This document shows positions 40,812 to 49,050 of a stretch of 64,000 nt of DNA, piece after piece. Numbering within the stretch: the first letter of the stretch is position 1; every line of letters starts with the position of its first letter. This DNA is from RGIG8700 sp045648505 (GTDB lineage Bacteria > Bacillota > Clostridia > RGIG6154): the NCBI GenBank assembly GCA_045648505.1, contig JAZROD010000032.1:1-64000 (forward strand), given 5' to 3'. The notes under the pieces were generated by a model. The model was given only the letters and a program-made list of their open reading frames with translations, was not told the DNA's origin and did not search any database. The translations under genes were made by a program, and so were the position numbers.

Positions 40812-42047
40812 ATGGAAGGATTCTTATATTTTGTAAGTGTAGTAATCCAGGTAGCAATGCTTATAATTGGCGGCTACTATACAGTAATTTCATTAGTTGG
40901 CTGTTTATTCAGAAAAGAACCTAAAGCAACAAACACAACAAATAAAACACATAAATTCGCACTTGTTGTTTCTGCTCACAATGAAGAAGTGGTAATTGGC
41001 AACTTGGTTGATTCTATGAAAAATATAAATTACCCTGAAGAAAGCTATGGCATCTTCGTAATTGCAGATAACTGCACAGATAATACTGCAGAAATCGCAA
41101 GACAGCACGGAGCACAGGTTTTCGAAAGATTCAATACAGAACTCAGAGGCAAGGGTCACGCTCTTGACTGGATGTTTGAAAAAATTTATGAAATGGACTA
41201 TGATGCAATCTCTGTATTTGATGCAGATAACATCGTTCATCCTGACTTCTTAAACCAGATGAACAAACAGTTCAATAAAGGATTTAAGGCTGTTCAGGGC
41301 TACATTGATACAAAGAATCCATACGATTCTTGGATTTCACTTTCTTACGCAATTTCATTCTGGAGCATCAACAGAGTGTTCCAGTATGCAAGATACACAC
41401 TCGGTATGTGCTGTCAGCTTTGCGGAACAGGCTTTGCAGTATCAACTGATGTTTTAAGAAAAATCGGTTGGGGAGCAACTTGTCTTGCAGAAGATATGGA
41501 ATTCACAATGAAGCTTACTTTAAACGATATTAAAGTAGGCTGGGCACACGATGCCATTGTTTATGACGAAAAACCTCTTACACTTTCACAGTCATACAAA
41601 CAGAGAGTAAGATGGATGCAGGGTCATGCAGATGTTTTCACAAGATTCTTTGTAAAGCTTATGAAAAAAGGCATTAAAGAAGGAAAAATTATTCCTGTTG
41701 ATTGCGCTTGTTATCTTTTCCAGCCAATCAGACTTATCGCCCTTTTCTATATCACATTTATGAGTATTACACACACATTCTTCCCTGGAACTTTCTTCAC
41801 ATTTGGTGATGTAGTACCAACATTTATCTGGAACACAATTACAATTTGTCAGCTTTTATTTGTGCCTTGCACGCTTTTCTTTGAAGGCAGACTTAACTGG
41901 AAAGTAATTAAAGGTTATATCCCATATTACTTCTACACATTCACATGGTTCCCTATTGCGGTTGTTGGTGCATTTAAGAAGAATAACAAAGAATGGTTCC
42001 ACACTCAGCATACAAGAACAATTTCTCTTGCAGAAATTGAAAAATAA
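40812..42047 (+). CDS. Membrane-bound family 2 glycosyltransferase
   Basis: 411 residues. One N-terminal membrane segment, then a GT-A domain starting HKFALVVSAHNEEVVIGNLV, DNCTDNTAEIA, the DxD motif in VFDADNIVHPDF, a later GTGFAVS with AEDMEF (ED of the catalytic base) and QRVRWMQGH, the Q-x-x-R-W signature of processive GT2 synthases. Three to four C-terminal membrane segments follow. It likely polymerises or exports a cell-surface polysaccharide; no PilZ domain. GAGGTG precedes the ATG. Confidence 0.88.
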   Translation: MEGFLYFVSVVIQVAMLIIGGYYTVISLVGCLFRKEPKATNTTNKTHKFALVVSAHNEEVVIGNLVDSMKNINYPEESYGIFVIADNCTDNTAEIARQHGAQVFERFNTELRGKGHALDWMFEKIYEMDYDAISVFDADNIVHPDFLNQMNKQFNKGFKAVQGYIDTKNPYDSWISLSYAISFWSINRVFQYARYTLGMCCQLCGTGFAVSTDVLRKIGWGATCLAEDMEFTMKLTLNDIKVGWAHDAIVYDEKPLTLSQSYKQRVRWMQGHADVFTRFFVKLMKKGIKEGKIIPVDCACYLFQPIRLIALFYITFMSITHTFFPGTFFTFGDVVPTFIWNTITICQLLFVPCTLFFEGRLNWKVIKGYIPYYFYTFTWFPIAVVGAFKKNNKEWFHTQHTRTISLAEIEK

Positions 42048-42058
42048 AGGAAGATTAT

Positions 42059-42331
42059 ATGAGTAAAAGAGTAAATGATGAAAATGTCTTAATCCTTCAG
42101 GACGAGGACGGCTCAGAAATCAAATTTGAAATAGTGGGCATCATAGAAGACGGCGAAGATAGTTATGCTGTTTTATATCCCCTTACAAAAGGTATAAATG
42201 AGTATGTAATCGTGAAATACCTCGGGGCAGATGAATATGAAGAAGAAATGTTTGAGATTGTCTATGAACTTGATATAATCGAAAAAATCTTCGAAACATA
42301 TAAGAAAAATCACCCTGAAATATTCAAATAG
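42059..42331 (+). CDS. DUF1292 (YrzB-like) protein
   Basis: 90 residues, acidic. LQDEDGSEIKFEIVGIIE, a YAVLYPL strand and a final DEYEEEMFEIV segment are the DUF1292 pattern common in Clostridia and Bacilli, where the family is uncharacterised and often near ruvX/mutS2. AAGGA precedes the ATG. The stop codon is at the left edge of the long palindrome that follows. Confidence 0.85.
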   Translation: MSKRVNDENVLILQDEDGSEIKFEIVGIIEDGEDSYAVLYPLTKGINEYVIVKYLGADEYEEEMFEIVYELDIIEKIFETYKKNHPEIFK

Positions 42332-42345
42332 GAAATGTTAAAATA

Positions 42346-42458
42346 CTCCAGACCGCAAAAAGGCAGTGAAAAATATTATAAATAATTTTAAACAGAACGA
42401 AGAAAAACCTCACATCGTGAGGTTTTTCTTTGATATAGAGCCTTTTTGCGGTCTGGAG
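42346..42458. repeat. Long palindrome with 19-bp perfect arms and an inner hairpin
   Basis: Arms at 42346-42364 and 42440-42458 (CTCCAGACCGCAAAAAGGC and complement) are perfect and continue imperfectly outward to ATAGGAAA. Between them lies a second perfect 13-bp hairpin (42401-42413 with 42417-42429). There is no ORF inside. It may be a MITE-like element inserted at the end of the DUF1292 gene, and it would also terminate transcription. Confidence 0.75.
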
Positions 42459-42484
42459 CATTTTTCCTATTCCCTTGTAACGAA

Positions 42485-42516
42485 AGGCTGTTTAAAAACG
42501 AGGTTTTAAACAGCCT
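42485..42516 (+). terminator. Rho-independent terminator
   Basis: Perfect 13-bp stem (AGGCTGTTTAAAA and complement), six-base loop, then CTTTTATTTTT. Confidence 0.85.
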
Positions 42517-42528
42517 CTTTTATTTTTC

Positions 42529-42557
42529 TTGCAAATACTTTTATGCTGTGTTATAAT
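42529..42557 (+). promoter_or_regulatory. Promoter of the structured leader and small ORF
   Basis: TTGCAA (42529-42534), a 17-bp spacer and TATAAT (42552-42557). Transcription would begin near 42563-42565, exactly at the first arm of the hairpin that follows. Confidence 0.75.
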
Positions 42558-42561
42558 AACT

Positions 42562-42711
42562 TTGCTACACAAATGAATATTTTCATCTTAAAAGAGCAAA
42601 TACTTTGGTAAAAGGTGTTTACTCTGTTTAATCAGCTCTTTTAGGATGATTTATTTGTGTAGCAACAAAAGAGAAACACTTTTTCGGTGCGTCTCTTGGG
42701 GCGCACTTTTT
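42562..42711 (+). ncRNA. Structured leader or small RNA ending in a terminator
   Basis: Arms 42562-42597 and 42635-42665 (TTGCTACACAAAT and GCTCTTTTA-type segments inverted) form a long bulged stem around a 37-nt loop. A second stem GTGCGTC/GGCGCAC (42687-42706) with T5 behind it is a probable intrinsic terminator lying 17 bases before the ATG of the small ORF. This is the layout of an attenuator or riboswitch, or of a free ~150-nt RNA. No known RNA class was recognised. Confidence 0.55.
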
Positions 42712-42727
42712 AATTGGAGAAAAATCT

Positions 42728-42892
42728 ATGAAATTAAACAGAAAAAAATATAAACCTCTTACCAAACCTACCCCAAAAATAAAAAAACAATACAGAGTGC
42801 ATTTAATAATGACAGAAATGTGGCAAGAGGAGGTTGAAAAATATCCGTACCTGAAAGAATTAGACATAGGATATAACTTTTTTATACTATAA
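42728..42892 (+). CDS. Small basic protein, 54 residues, unrecognised
   Basis: An ORF too short for routine calling. It starts ATG-AAA-TTA with GGAGA seven bases upstream, an excellent ribosome binding site. The first 24 residues are very basic (KLNRKKYKPLTKPTPKIKK), and the rest is mixed with aromatic residues (MTEMWQEEVEKYPYLKEL). There is no signal peptide and no family I can name. It is preceded by a promoter and terminated leader, and followed directly by a terminator, so it forms a complete one-gene unit. Possible nucleic-acid-binding peptide (inference). Confidence 0.55.
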   Translation: MKLNRKKYKPLTKPTPKIKKQYRVHLIMTEMWQEEVEKYPYLKELDIGYNFFIL

Positions 42893-42895
42893 ATT

Positions 42896-42927
42896 AATAA
42901 GACTTTGCAATGTGGCAAAGTCTTATT
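42896..42927. terminator. Bidirectional terminator between converging genes
   Basis: Perfect 13-bp stem (AATAAGACTTTGC and complement) with a six-base loop and A/T tracts on both sides. It lies between the 54-residue ORF and the activase gene, whose stop codon it contains. Confidence 0.88.
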
Positions 42928-43738
42928 TTGAAAGTATTGCATTTTTAAATATACTTAAGTCAGGCTCGGCGTTTTTTTCTTTTGTAAGGGAGTATTCCAT
43001 TCCCACACTTTCGTATTTTGCACCTGCCATCTGATTGTATGACAAAAGCTCAACTTGTGAAGAACCTACTATTTCTGATATTCCTCTTAAATTTTCTTCG
43101 GTATCTGTAATATCAGGAATTAAGGGAACTCTTATGATATAGGGAATACCACTGCTTTTTAAAAACTCAAAGTTCTTTAAAATAACATCGTTATAAACAC
43201 CTGTAAATTCTTTGTGCTTTTCCCTGTCTGCTATTTTAATATCCATCATAACATAGTCAAAGCATTTTATTGTGCTTTGAAAAACATCTTCATCAGCATA
43301 TCCGCTTGTCTGAATTGCTTTATGGATGCCATCAAGCTTTGAACATACCTCTTTAACGAATTTGTGTTGAAGAAGAGGCTCACCGCCAGAAAATGTAACA
43401 CCGCCATTGTTAAGCTCAAAAAAGTCTTTGTAAGACATAATCTTTTCAGCAAGCTCATCTGCTTCGTATTCAAGTCCGCAGATTCTTACAAGGTTTTTGG
43501 GGCATATTTTTATGCATCTTCCAAAAGGCTTGCACTCAATATGGTCGCAAGGCTTTCGGCACAAACCGCAGTTTGTGCATTGGGCAGTTTTAACAAGCAG
43601 TTGCTTTTCTCCTTTAAGACCTTCAGGGTTATGACACCATCTGCATCTTAAAGGACAACCCTTTAAAAACACCGTAACTCTGCCGCCGGGTCCGTCGTGG
43701 AGGGAAAATTCTTTTATATCAAAGATTGTTCCTGTCAT
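42923..43738 (-). CDS. Glycyl radical enzyme activating enzyme (radical SAM)
   Basis: 271 residues counted from the ATG at 43738, chosen because it follows the previous stop by one base and has AAGGA nine bases upstream. The radical-SAM cluster motif is C28-x-x-x-C32-x-x-C35 (GCPLRCRWCHNPEG). An inserted ferredoxin-like region has two cysteine groups (CTNCGLCRKPC and CGRCIKICP-like) for two extra Fe-S clusters, as in activases of glycerol- or choline-type glycyl radical enzymes. It generates the glycyl radical on the enzyme encoded two genes upstream, with the GH1 gene between them. Confidence 0.92.
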   Translation of the reverse strand: MTGTIFDIKEFSLHDGPGGRVTVFLKGCPLRCRWCHNPEGLKGEKQLLVKTAQCTNCGLCRKPCDHIECKPFGRCIKICPKNLVRICGLEYEADELAEKIMSYKDFFELNNGGVTFSGGEPLLQHKFVKEVCSKLDGIHKAIQTSGYADEDVFQSTIKCFDYVMMDIKIADREKHKEFTGVYNDVILKNFEFLKSSGIPYIIRVPLIPDITDTEENLRGISEIVGSSQVELLSYNQMAGAKYESVGMEYSLTKEKNAEPDLSIFKNAILSK

Positions 43739-43739
43739 A

Positions 43740-44993
43740 TCAATATTCCTTACCAAGACTTGGAAGCTTATCAAGATATTTTCTTAAGATTTCTTGAGTC
43801 ATTCCTTTGTTTTCAATTATTTCTTTATAGAAATACGCACTCGTTTTAGGAGTTCTTTCAAATGTTTCAAAGTTACAGTCACAGAGACCGAATCGTGGTA
43901 AGTAGCTTCCCCATTCGTAATTATCAAGCAAACTCCAATGGAGATAACCCTTAACATCTGCACCTGTGCGGATTGCTTCAGACAATGCGGATAAATGAAG
44001 TGCAAGATAAACTATTCTTTGTCTATCATCGTTGCAACAAACACCGTTTTCAGTTATAACAATAGGTTTATCCGTTAATCTGCTCAAGTTTGCGATCATA
44101 ATTTCAGGATGCATTTCTTCCAGATAAAAGTCCTTGTTTATCAAACGGATTTTTTTATGTTCGTATCTTCCGCCCATAGGATTTACTTTTCTTGAATCTA
44201 TCATTTCTCTTGTGTAACAGTTAATTGACCAGTAATCAACAGTGCCTTTTACATCAGGGTCGTATATGCCGTCCTCAAATGGCTGCAGAATTTCTCCTGT
44301 TCTCATTGAATGGAAGAAAAATTCATGATACTTGAAATCAAGTTGCTGAGTCATTATATTATCCAGTTTATCGTATGGACGATATGGCATAAAATGAACA
44401 AGGGCATGAGCACTGCTTACAGGTGCATCTGAATACTTTTTAATTATGTGGTAACCAAGCGCATGGAATCTTATGTAATTTTTGCGGAAACCATAGTAAT
44501 TGAATTCATTGCAAACATTCCAGTAATCAACATAAGGTGCAAGCTTTGGGGTTATGTATTCAACATATTTTTCAAAATATTTTCTGTTGTCAAGATTGTC
44601 AAAATGGCCTATTTTGTCAAACCATAAAGGCCAGGTGAAATGAACGAGGGTAGCACAGGTTTTAAGACCTTTTTCTTTTGCGTATCTGAAAAGGTCAATG
44701 TAGTGTTCGGTTGCCTCTTTGTTGAAAATCCCGCACTCAGGTTCAACTCTGCACCATTCAATAGATGTACGGAATGCCTGATGCCCAAGAGATGCCGCAA
44801 GGTCAATATCCTGACGATAAAGCTCATAGCTGTTGCAGGCTTTTCCCGATAAATGTTCAAATTTACCTTCCATCTCTTCACGCCATATATTATTGTTTGT
44901 ATTATTTCCTTCTACCTGATGTCCTGCGTATCCGCTACCAAAAAAGAAATCGGAAGGGAAGGAAAAGTCCTTCATAGAAAAAATGTCATACAT
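43740..44993 (-). CDS. GH1-family beta-glycosidase, cytoplasmic
   Basis: 417 residues, slightly short for GH1. Acid/base E163 in NVCNEFNYYG (the usual NEP is NEF here), nucleophile E315 in VITENGV, N-terminal FFFGSGYAGHQVEG and C-terminal LLDNYEWGSYLPRFGL. The E in NYEW, and the absence of a phosphate-binding S-x-x-x-K-K-[RY] motif, argue against a 6-phospho-glycosidase. No signal peptide. It starts 18 bases after the glycyl radical enzyme stop with AAGGAG upstream. It probably frees the substrate, or a precursor, of the radical enzyme from a glycoside. Confidence 0.9.
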   Translation of the reverse strand: MYDIFSMKDFSFPSDFFFGSGYAGHQVEGNNTNNNIWREEMEGKFEHLSGKACNSYELYRQDIDLAASLGHQAFRTSIEWCRVEPECGIFNKEATEHYIDLFRYAKEKGLKTCATLVHFTWPLWFDKIGHFDNLDNRKYFEKYVEYITPKLAPYVDYWNVCNEFNYYGFRKNYIRFHALGYHIIKKYSDAPVSSAHALVHFMPYRPYDKLDNIMTQQLDFKYHEFFFHSMRTGEILQPFEDGIYDPDVKGTVDYWSINCYTREMIDSRKVNPMGGRYEHKKIRLINKDFYLEEMHPEIMIANLSRLTDKPIVITENGVCCNDDRQRIVYLALHLSALSEAIRTGADVKGYLHWSLLDNYEWGSYLPRFGLCDCNFETFERTPKTSAYFYKEIIENKGMTQEILRKYLDKLPSLGKEY

Positions 44994-45011
44994 TAGAACA
45001 ATCTCCTTTAA

Positions 45012-46997
45012 TTATAATGTGTATTCCTGTCTTCTCATAACATGGTCCTGATATTCCTTGTCAAGCTCAACAAAGTATGCACTCCATCCCCAGATTCTGA
45101 CAACAAGCTGCTGATATTTTTCAGGGTGTGCCTGAGCATCCTTTAATGTTTCAAGGTTAACTGCGTTAAGCTGAAGCTGATGTCCGCCAAGTTCAACAAA
45201 GGATTTAACAAGCATAGCAACTTTTTCAACACTGCTTTCATCTTTAAACATAGAATTATGGAATTCAAGTGTTAAAGGACCGCCGTTTATAACATTTTCA
45301 AAGTGTGGCTTTGAGAATGATTTAATAACTGAAAGTGGACCTTTGATATCTGCAAAAATACTTGCAGAGAAGTTTGTACCAAAAGGCTCTTTCTTAAGTC
45401 TGCCGTCAGGTGATGCACCGATTTCGTTTGCGTGCCAAAGGTAAAACATAGCAGAGCCTGTTCCTGCACGATATATTCCGCCTCTGCAGTTCTTTCTGCC
45501 CTTTAAAGCTTCGCCAAAGGTATCTAAAAGCCATACTGCAATATCATCAACAAGGTCAATATTGTTACCCATTTTGGGTGCTTCATAGCGAAGTTTGTGA
45601 AGAAGCTCGGGAGCGTTTTCAAAGTTTGTATCAACTGCATTTATAAGCTCTTCTTTTGAAATGCTTTTTTCTTCAAACACATATTTTTTGATTACTGCAA
45701 GTGAGTCTGCACCTGTTGCAACACCTGTTCCGTGAATACCGAAGTTATTGTATTTTCCACCACCCCAGATAGTGTCATTATTGCACATAACTGACATAAA
45801 AGGAGATGGAACAAACCATAAGTCCTTTAAATTACCGCAGATAATATCACATTCTGCTTTTATTTCTTTTTCAACTTCTTTTGCAAAGTCATCAAATGTT
45901 TCTGATGTTAAAAGGTGCTTATGAAGAGCGTTGTCTACAACTTTAGGGAAGTTAAGCGCACCGATGTTTGCCACATCTGCGCCAACTTTAGGAACAATAA
46001 ATTCCCAGCAAGCGGCAGTAACATATTCACAGGCATCTTCTTTATCGTAGCCAAGTTTAACAAGGGCATCAATAACCACATCATCGTTTGAATACTGTGG
46101 GAAACCAAGACCTGCTTTTGTAAGCTCACTACCTAAAATGTATGTCTCAACAGGTGTGTTTTTATTAACTCTTAAATTGATTTTAGGGTCAATTAAAAGA
46201 AGATTATTACTTGCTTTAAGACAAAGCTTTGAAAGAAGATTAAAAACATCGTTTCCGTCTTTATCAACACCGCCAAGCATTAAGCTTTGTCCGTTGTCAC
46301 CCTGCTGAACGCCCACGTAAAGGTCTGAATCTTTGTTGAATGATAAGAAAAAGTCTTCAACAAGCGCTAAAGCTGTCTCTTCTGTGTAAAGTCCTTTTTC
46401 CATATCTGCTTTAAGGTATGGATACATATATTTGTCAAGTCTGCCAACTGTGTTGTGGTAGTTTCCTTCAAGCCAGAGGGCAAAATGAACAATTCTGAAA
46501 GACTGAAGTGCTTCAATAAAGCTTGTTGCACCATAAGCAGGAACTCGCTCTAAAACTTTTGCAATTTCTTCTTTACCCTCTTTGATTGCTGCTTCTTTAT
46601 ATCTTTCAACAAGACCTAAAATAGCATCAATGCTTCTTTTCTGATACTCATTTGCAGTTTCTCTTTTTGCAAGAAGACCACATTTGATAATATCTTCATA
46701 GTCAGGAGAAAGGTTTGAAAGATAACCAAGCTCGTGAATGAAATATTTGTCTTTAAGTTCTGCCCACTCATCTTCTGTGAAGCAGTCAGGAATGTTTTTA
46801 ACTGTTCTTACGAAGCAAATTTTTTCATCAGGAAGAAAATGTGGTGTTTCCATTTGGCAAAGTCTTTCAAATCTGTCTGTCATTCGCTCAATAGGGGAAA
46901 GCCCCTTTTCTTTATACTCTTTTGCAAGTTCAGGAGCTTCAATTCTGAACTTGTGATGTTCTTTTTTAAGTATGTAATCAAGTAACGCTTTTGACAT
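45012..46997 (-). CDS. Short glycyl radical enzyme, PFL-like, function unassigned
   Basis: 661 residues. Catalytic thiyl cysteine C330 with E332 (AACWEFIVP, the C-x-E pattern of eliminases such as glycerol and diol dehydratases). Glycyl radical at G637 in VVRIWGWSAYF, where most relatives read R-V-[AS]-G-[YFW]. Known eliminases are about 790-850 residues, so about 100 residues are missing, mainly before the cysteine. The Cys-to-Gly distance is near normal. Both catalytic motifs are present, so it should be active. The substrate cannot be read from the sequence. It lies in a LacI-controlled unit with a GH1 glycosidase and its activase. Confidence 0.9.
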   Translation of the reverse strand: MSKALLDYILKKEHHKFRIEAPELAKEYKEKGLSPIERMTDRFERLCQMETPHFLPDEKICFVRTVKNIPDCFTEDEWAELKDKYFIHELGYLSNLSPDYEDIIKCGLLAKRETANEYQKRSIDAILGLVERYKEAAIKEGKEEIAKVLERVPAYGATSFIEALQSFRIVHFALWLEGNYHNTVGRLDKYMYPYLKADMEKGLYTEETALALVEDFFLSFNKDSDLYVGVQQGDNGQSLMLGGVDKDGNDVFNLLSKLCLKASNNLLLIDPKINLRVNKNTPVETYILGSELTKAGLGFPQYSNDDVVIDALVKLGYDKEDACEYVTAACWEFIVPKVGADVANIGALNFPKVVDNALHKHLLTSETFDDFAKEVEKEIKAECDIICGNLKDLWFVPSPFMSVMCNNDTIWGGGKYNNFGIHGTGVATGADSLAVIKKYVFEEKSISKEELINAVDTNFENAPELLHKLRYEAPKMGNNIDLVDDIAVWLLDTFGEALKGRKNCRGGIYRAGTGSAMFYLWHANEIGASPDGRLKKEPFGTNFSASIFADIKGPLSVIKSFSKPHFENVINGGPLTLEFHNSMFKDESSVEKVAMLVKSFVELGGHQLQLNAVNLETLKDAQAHPEKYQQLVVRIWGWSAYFVELDKEYQDHVMRRQEYTL

Positions 46998-47011
46998 ATT
47001 ACCACTCCTTA

Positions 47012-47056
47012 CATTATCGTTAATGCAATTATACCAAATAAAAACCGCTCAGTCAA
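47012..47056 (-). promoter_or_regulatory. Promoter and LacI-type operator of the glycyl radical enzyme unit
   Basis: On the minus strand TTGACT (47056-47051), a 17-bp spacer and TATAAT (47033-47028). Immediately downstream, 47012-47025 reads CATTAACGATAATG, a palindrome with 6 of 7 matched positions centred on CpG, the usual form of LacI-family operators, placed over the expected transcription start. The -35 box overlaps the last codon of the repressor gene. Confidence 0.78.
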
Positions 47057-47073
47057 TAGACTGAACGGTTTTT
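47040..47073 (-). terminator. Terminator at the end of the lacI-like gene
   Basis: Stem of 15 positions with one mismatch (AAAAACCG...CAGTC and complement), four-base loop and T5 tail on the minus strand. It includes the repressor stop codon and the -35 box of the next unit, so it separates the t6A operon from the radical-enzyme unit. Confidence 0.82.
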
Positions 47074-48050
47074 CTCTCAATTATTTTTGTTTCAAGGATT
47101 TTTTTTACTGTTCCTGAAGAATTTTCTTCAAGGTTGTCTATTAAGATGTTAACAGCTTCTTTTGCCATAGTTGATTTTTTTGAAGAAAGGGAAGTAAGCT
47201 CTAAAGGAAACTTGAATCTTGACAGAATATCGTCAAAGCCGATAACCGAAACATCTTCAGGGACTTTTTTGCCAAGCTCCTTTAAAATTGATATTGCCTG
47301 CATTGCAAAAAGGTCTGAAAAACAGATAAGTGCAGTATAATTTTTCCTTGAAGACAGAATTTTTTTCATTTTATCATAGTTGTCAGAAGGAGCAAGTTCA
47401 AAGACATTGCTAAAAGCTTTTCCTTTTTCTTCAAATGCTCTTTTTACACCTGAAAGTCTTTCTTCTGCACTTGAGATGCAAAGGGGTGCATTTAAAAACA
47501 GAATATCTTTATGTCCTTTTTCTAAAAGATATTTACCTGCAATATATCCGCTGTTTTCGTCGTTGCAGATAACATAGTTGTTGTCTTTGCCTTTAAACCT
47601 TCTGCCGAGAAGTACAAAAGGAATATCAAGGCTTTCAAGAAAGGCTATGTTATCGTATGAATTTTGTGTGGGCGATATAATAATACCGTCTGTATTTTTG
47701 CTTTTTGCTGAGATTATTGCCTGCTTTTCTGTTTCAGGGTCTTCGTCTGTGTTCATTATGTATGCAGTATATCCTTTTTCCCTTAAAAGACCCTCGATTT
47801 CTTTTATTACAACAGAAAAATGGGGATTTGTAATGTCTGCAACAATAATTGCTATGCTTTTGCTCTTTCCACTTCTTAAAAATATTGCGGATGAGTTTGC
47901 AATATATCCCATTTCCTCAGCAGTTCTTTTAATAAGCTTTTTGGTTTTCTCTGAAATGTCAGGTTTGTCATTAAGTGCGTGAGAAACTGTGTTTGCTGAA
48001 AAACCTGTAGCTTTTGCTATATCAGAAAGAGTAACAGTTTTATTTTTCAT
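47049..48050 (-). CDS. LacI-family transcriptional repressor
   Basis: 333 residues, the normal length. N-terminal helix-turn-helix VTLSDIAKATGFSANTVSHALN with hinge helix up to about residue 60, then a periplasmic-binding-protein-like sensor domain (SIAIIVADITNPHFS, DGIIISPTQNS, VSVIGFDDI). Its start overlaps the end of tsaD by 11 bases, so it is co-expressed with a housekeeping operon at a basal level. A matching operator lies just downstream of its own stop, before the glycyl radical enzyme gene, the obvious target. Confidence 0.92.
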   Translation of the reverse strand: MKNKTVTLSDIAKATGFSANTVSHALNDKPDISEKTKKLIKRTAEEMGYIANSSAIFLRSGKSKSIAIIVADITNPHFSVVIKEIEGLLREKGYTAYIMNTDEDPETEKQAIISAKSKNTDGIIISPTQNSYDNIAFLESLDIPFVLLGRRFKGKDNNYVICNDENSGYIAGKYLLEKGHKDILFLNAPLCISSAEERLSGVKRAFEEKGKAFSNVFELAPSDNYDKMKKILSSRKNYTALICFSDLFAMQAISILKELGKKVPEDVSVIGFDDILSRFKFPLELTSLSSKKSTMAKEAVNILIDNLEENSSGTVKKILETKIIERKTVQSID

Positions 48051-49050
48051 TAAAATCTATAGGCAGGTAAGGAATTGCGTTTAAGTCCATACCTGAAAAA
48101 TCCTTTCGCATATAATAATGATATGCCGCCGCACCGATCATTGCCGCATTATCTGTGCAATAAACAAAGTCAGGGCAAACAAATTCCATACCACGCTTTT
48201 CGGCCTCGCATTTAAAGCTTTCACGAAGTCCTGAGTTTGCGGCAACACCGCCTGCAATAGAAACCTTTTTAACGCCTTTCATTTCAGCCGCTTTAAAAGT
48301 GTTTGTTGTTAAAATATCAACAACGGTACTCTGGAAGCTTGCGCAAAGGTCATTTACATTTATTTCTTCACCTTTCTGCGCCATATTGTGGTGATAGTTT
48401 ATAATTGCAGTTTTAATTCCGCTGAAAGAAAAATCAAGGGTTTCTTCATGGAATTTAGGCTTTGTTATAGGAATGTTAGGAGTTCCAAGCTTTGCCGCTT
48501 TGTCAATACTTGGTCCGCCTGGGTAGGAAAGTCCCACAACACGGGCAACCTTATCGTAAGCTTCGCCTGCGGCATCATCTCTTGTTTTTCCTAAAACTTC
48601 ATATTTTCTGTAATCTTCAACATAAATAATATGGCTGTGACCACCTGATGCCACAAGGCACATAAATGGTGGTGTAAGTCCCATAAGATAGTTGGCACAA
48701 ATATGACCTTCAATATGGTGAACCCCAATCAATGGCTTGCCTGATGCAAATGCATAAGCCTTTGCATAAGAAAGACCAACAAGGAGTGAGCCAACAAGCC
48801 CCGGTGCATAAGTAACCGCAATTGCATCAATATCGTCAATGGTGCAGTTTGCATCATCAAGTGCCTGTTTAACAACACCATCTATTGCTTCTATATGAAG
48901 ACGGGATGCAACTTCAGGCACAACACCGCCGTATTTTTTATGTAAGTTTGCCTGCGAATTTATAACATTTGATAAAACTGTGCGTCCGTCTGCTACAACA
49001 GATGCGGCAGTTTCATCGCAGGAACTTTCAATAGCAAGTATTTTAATCAA
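48040..49050 (-). CDS. tsaD: tRNA N6-adenosine threonylcarbamoyltransferase TsaD
   Basis: 336 residues. ASKHA fold starting ILAIESSCDETAASVV, metal site H112-x-E-G-H116 (HHIEGHI), and the ASGGHSHIIYV segment. It transfers the threonylcarbamoyl group to A37 of ANN-reading tRNAs, together with TsaB and TsaE encoded upstream in this operon. Overlaps rimI by eight bases. Confidence 0.97.
   Translation of the reverse strand: MIKILAIESSCDETAASVVADGRTVLSNVINSQANLHKKYGGVVPEVASRLHIEAIDGVVKQALDDANCTIDDIDAIAVTYAPGLVGSLLVGLSYAKAYAFASGKPLIGVHHIEGHICANYLMGLTPPFMCLVASGGHSHIIYVEDYRKYEVLGKTRDDAAGEAYDKVARVVGLSYPGGPSIDKAAKLGTPNIPITKPKFHEETLDFSFSGIKTAIINYHHNMAQKGEEINVNDLCASFQSTVVDILTTNTFKAAEMKGVKKVSIAGGVAANSGLRESFKCEAEKRGMEFVCPDFVYCTDNAAMIGAAAYHYYMRKDFSGMDLNAIPYLPIDFNEK

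Noticed and set aside
42562..42711. Assignment of the structured RNA as 6S RNA
   Set aside because: Size and long hairpin are suggestive, but the open promoter-mimic bubble was not evident and a coding ORF follows directly. Kept as an unassigned leader or small RNA.
43739..43774. Longer N-terminus for the activase gene
   Set aside because: The extra 12 residues lie in the end of the GH1 gene. The ATG at 43738 follows the stop by one base with a good Shine-Dalgarno sequence, and starts exactly where the family does.
43740..44993. 6-phospho-beta-glucosidase for the GH1 gene
   Set aside because: The late motif reads NYEWG...RFGL, with Glu and no phosphate-binding serine/lysine cluster, and no PTS gene is near.
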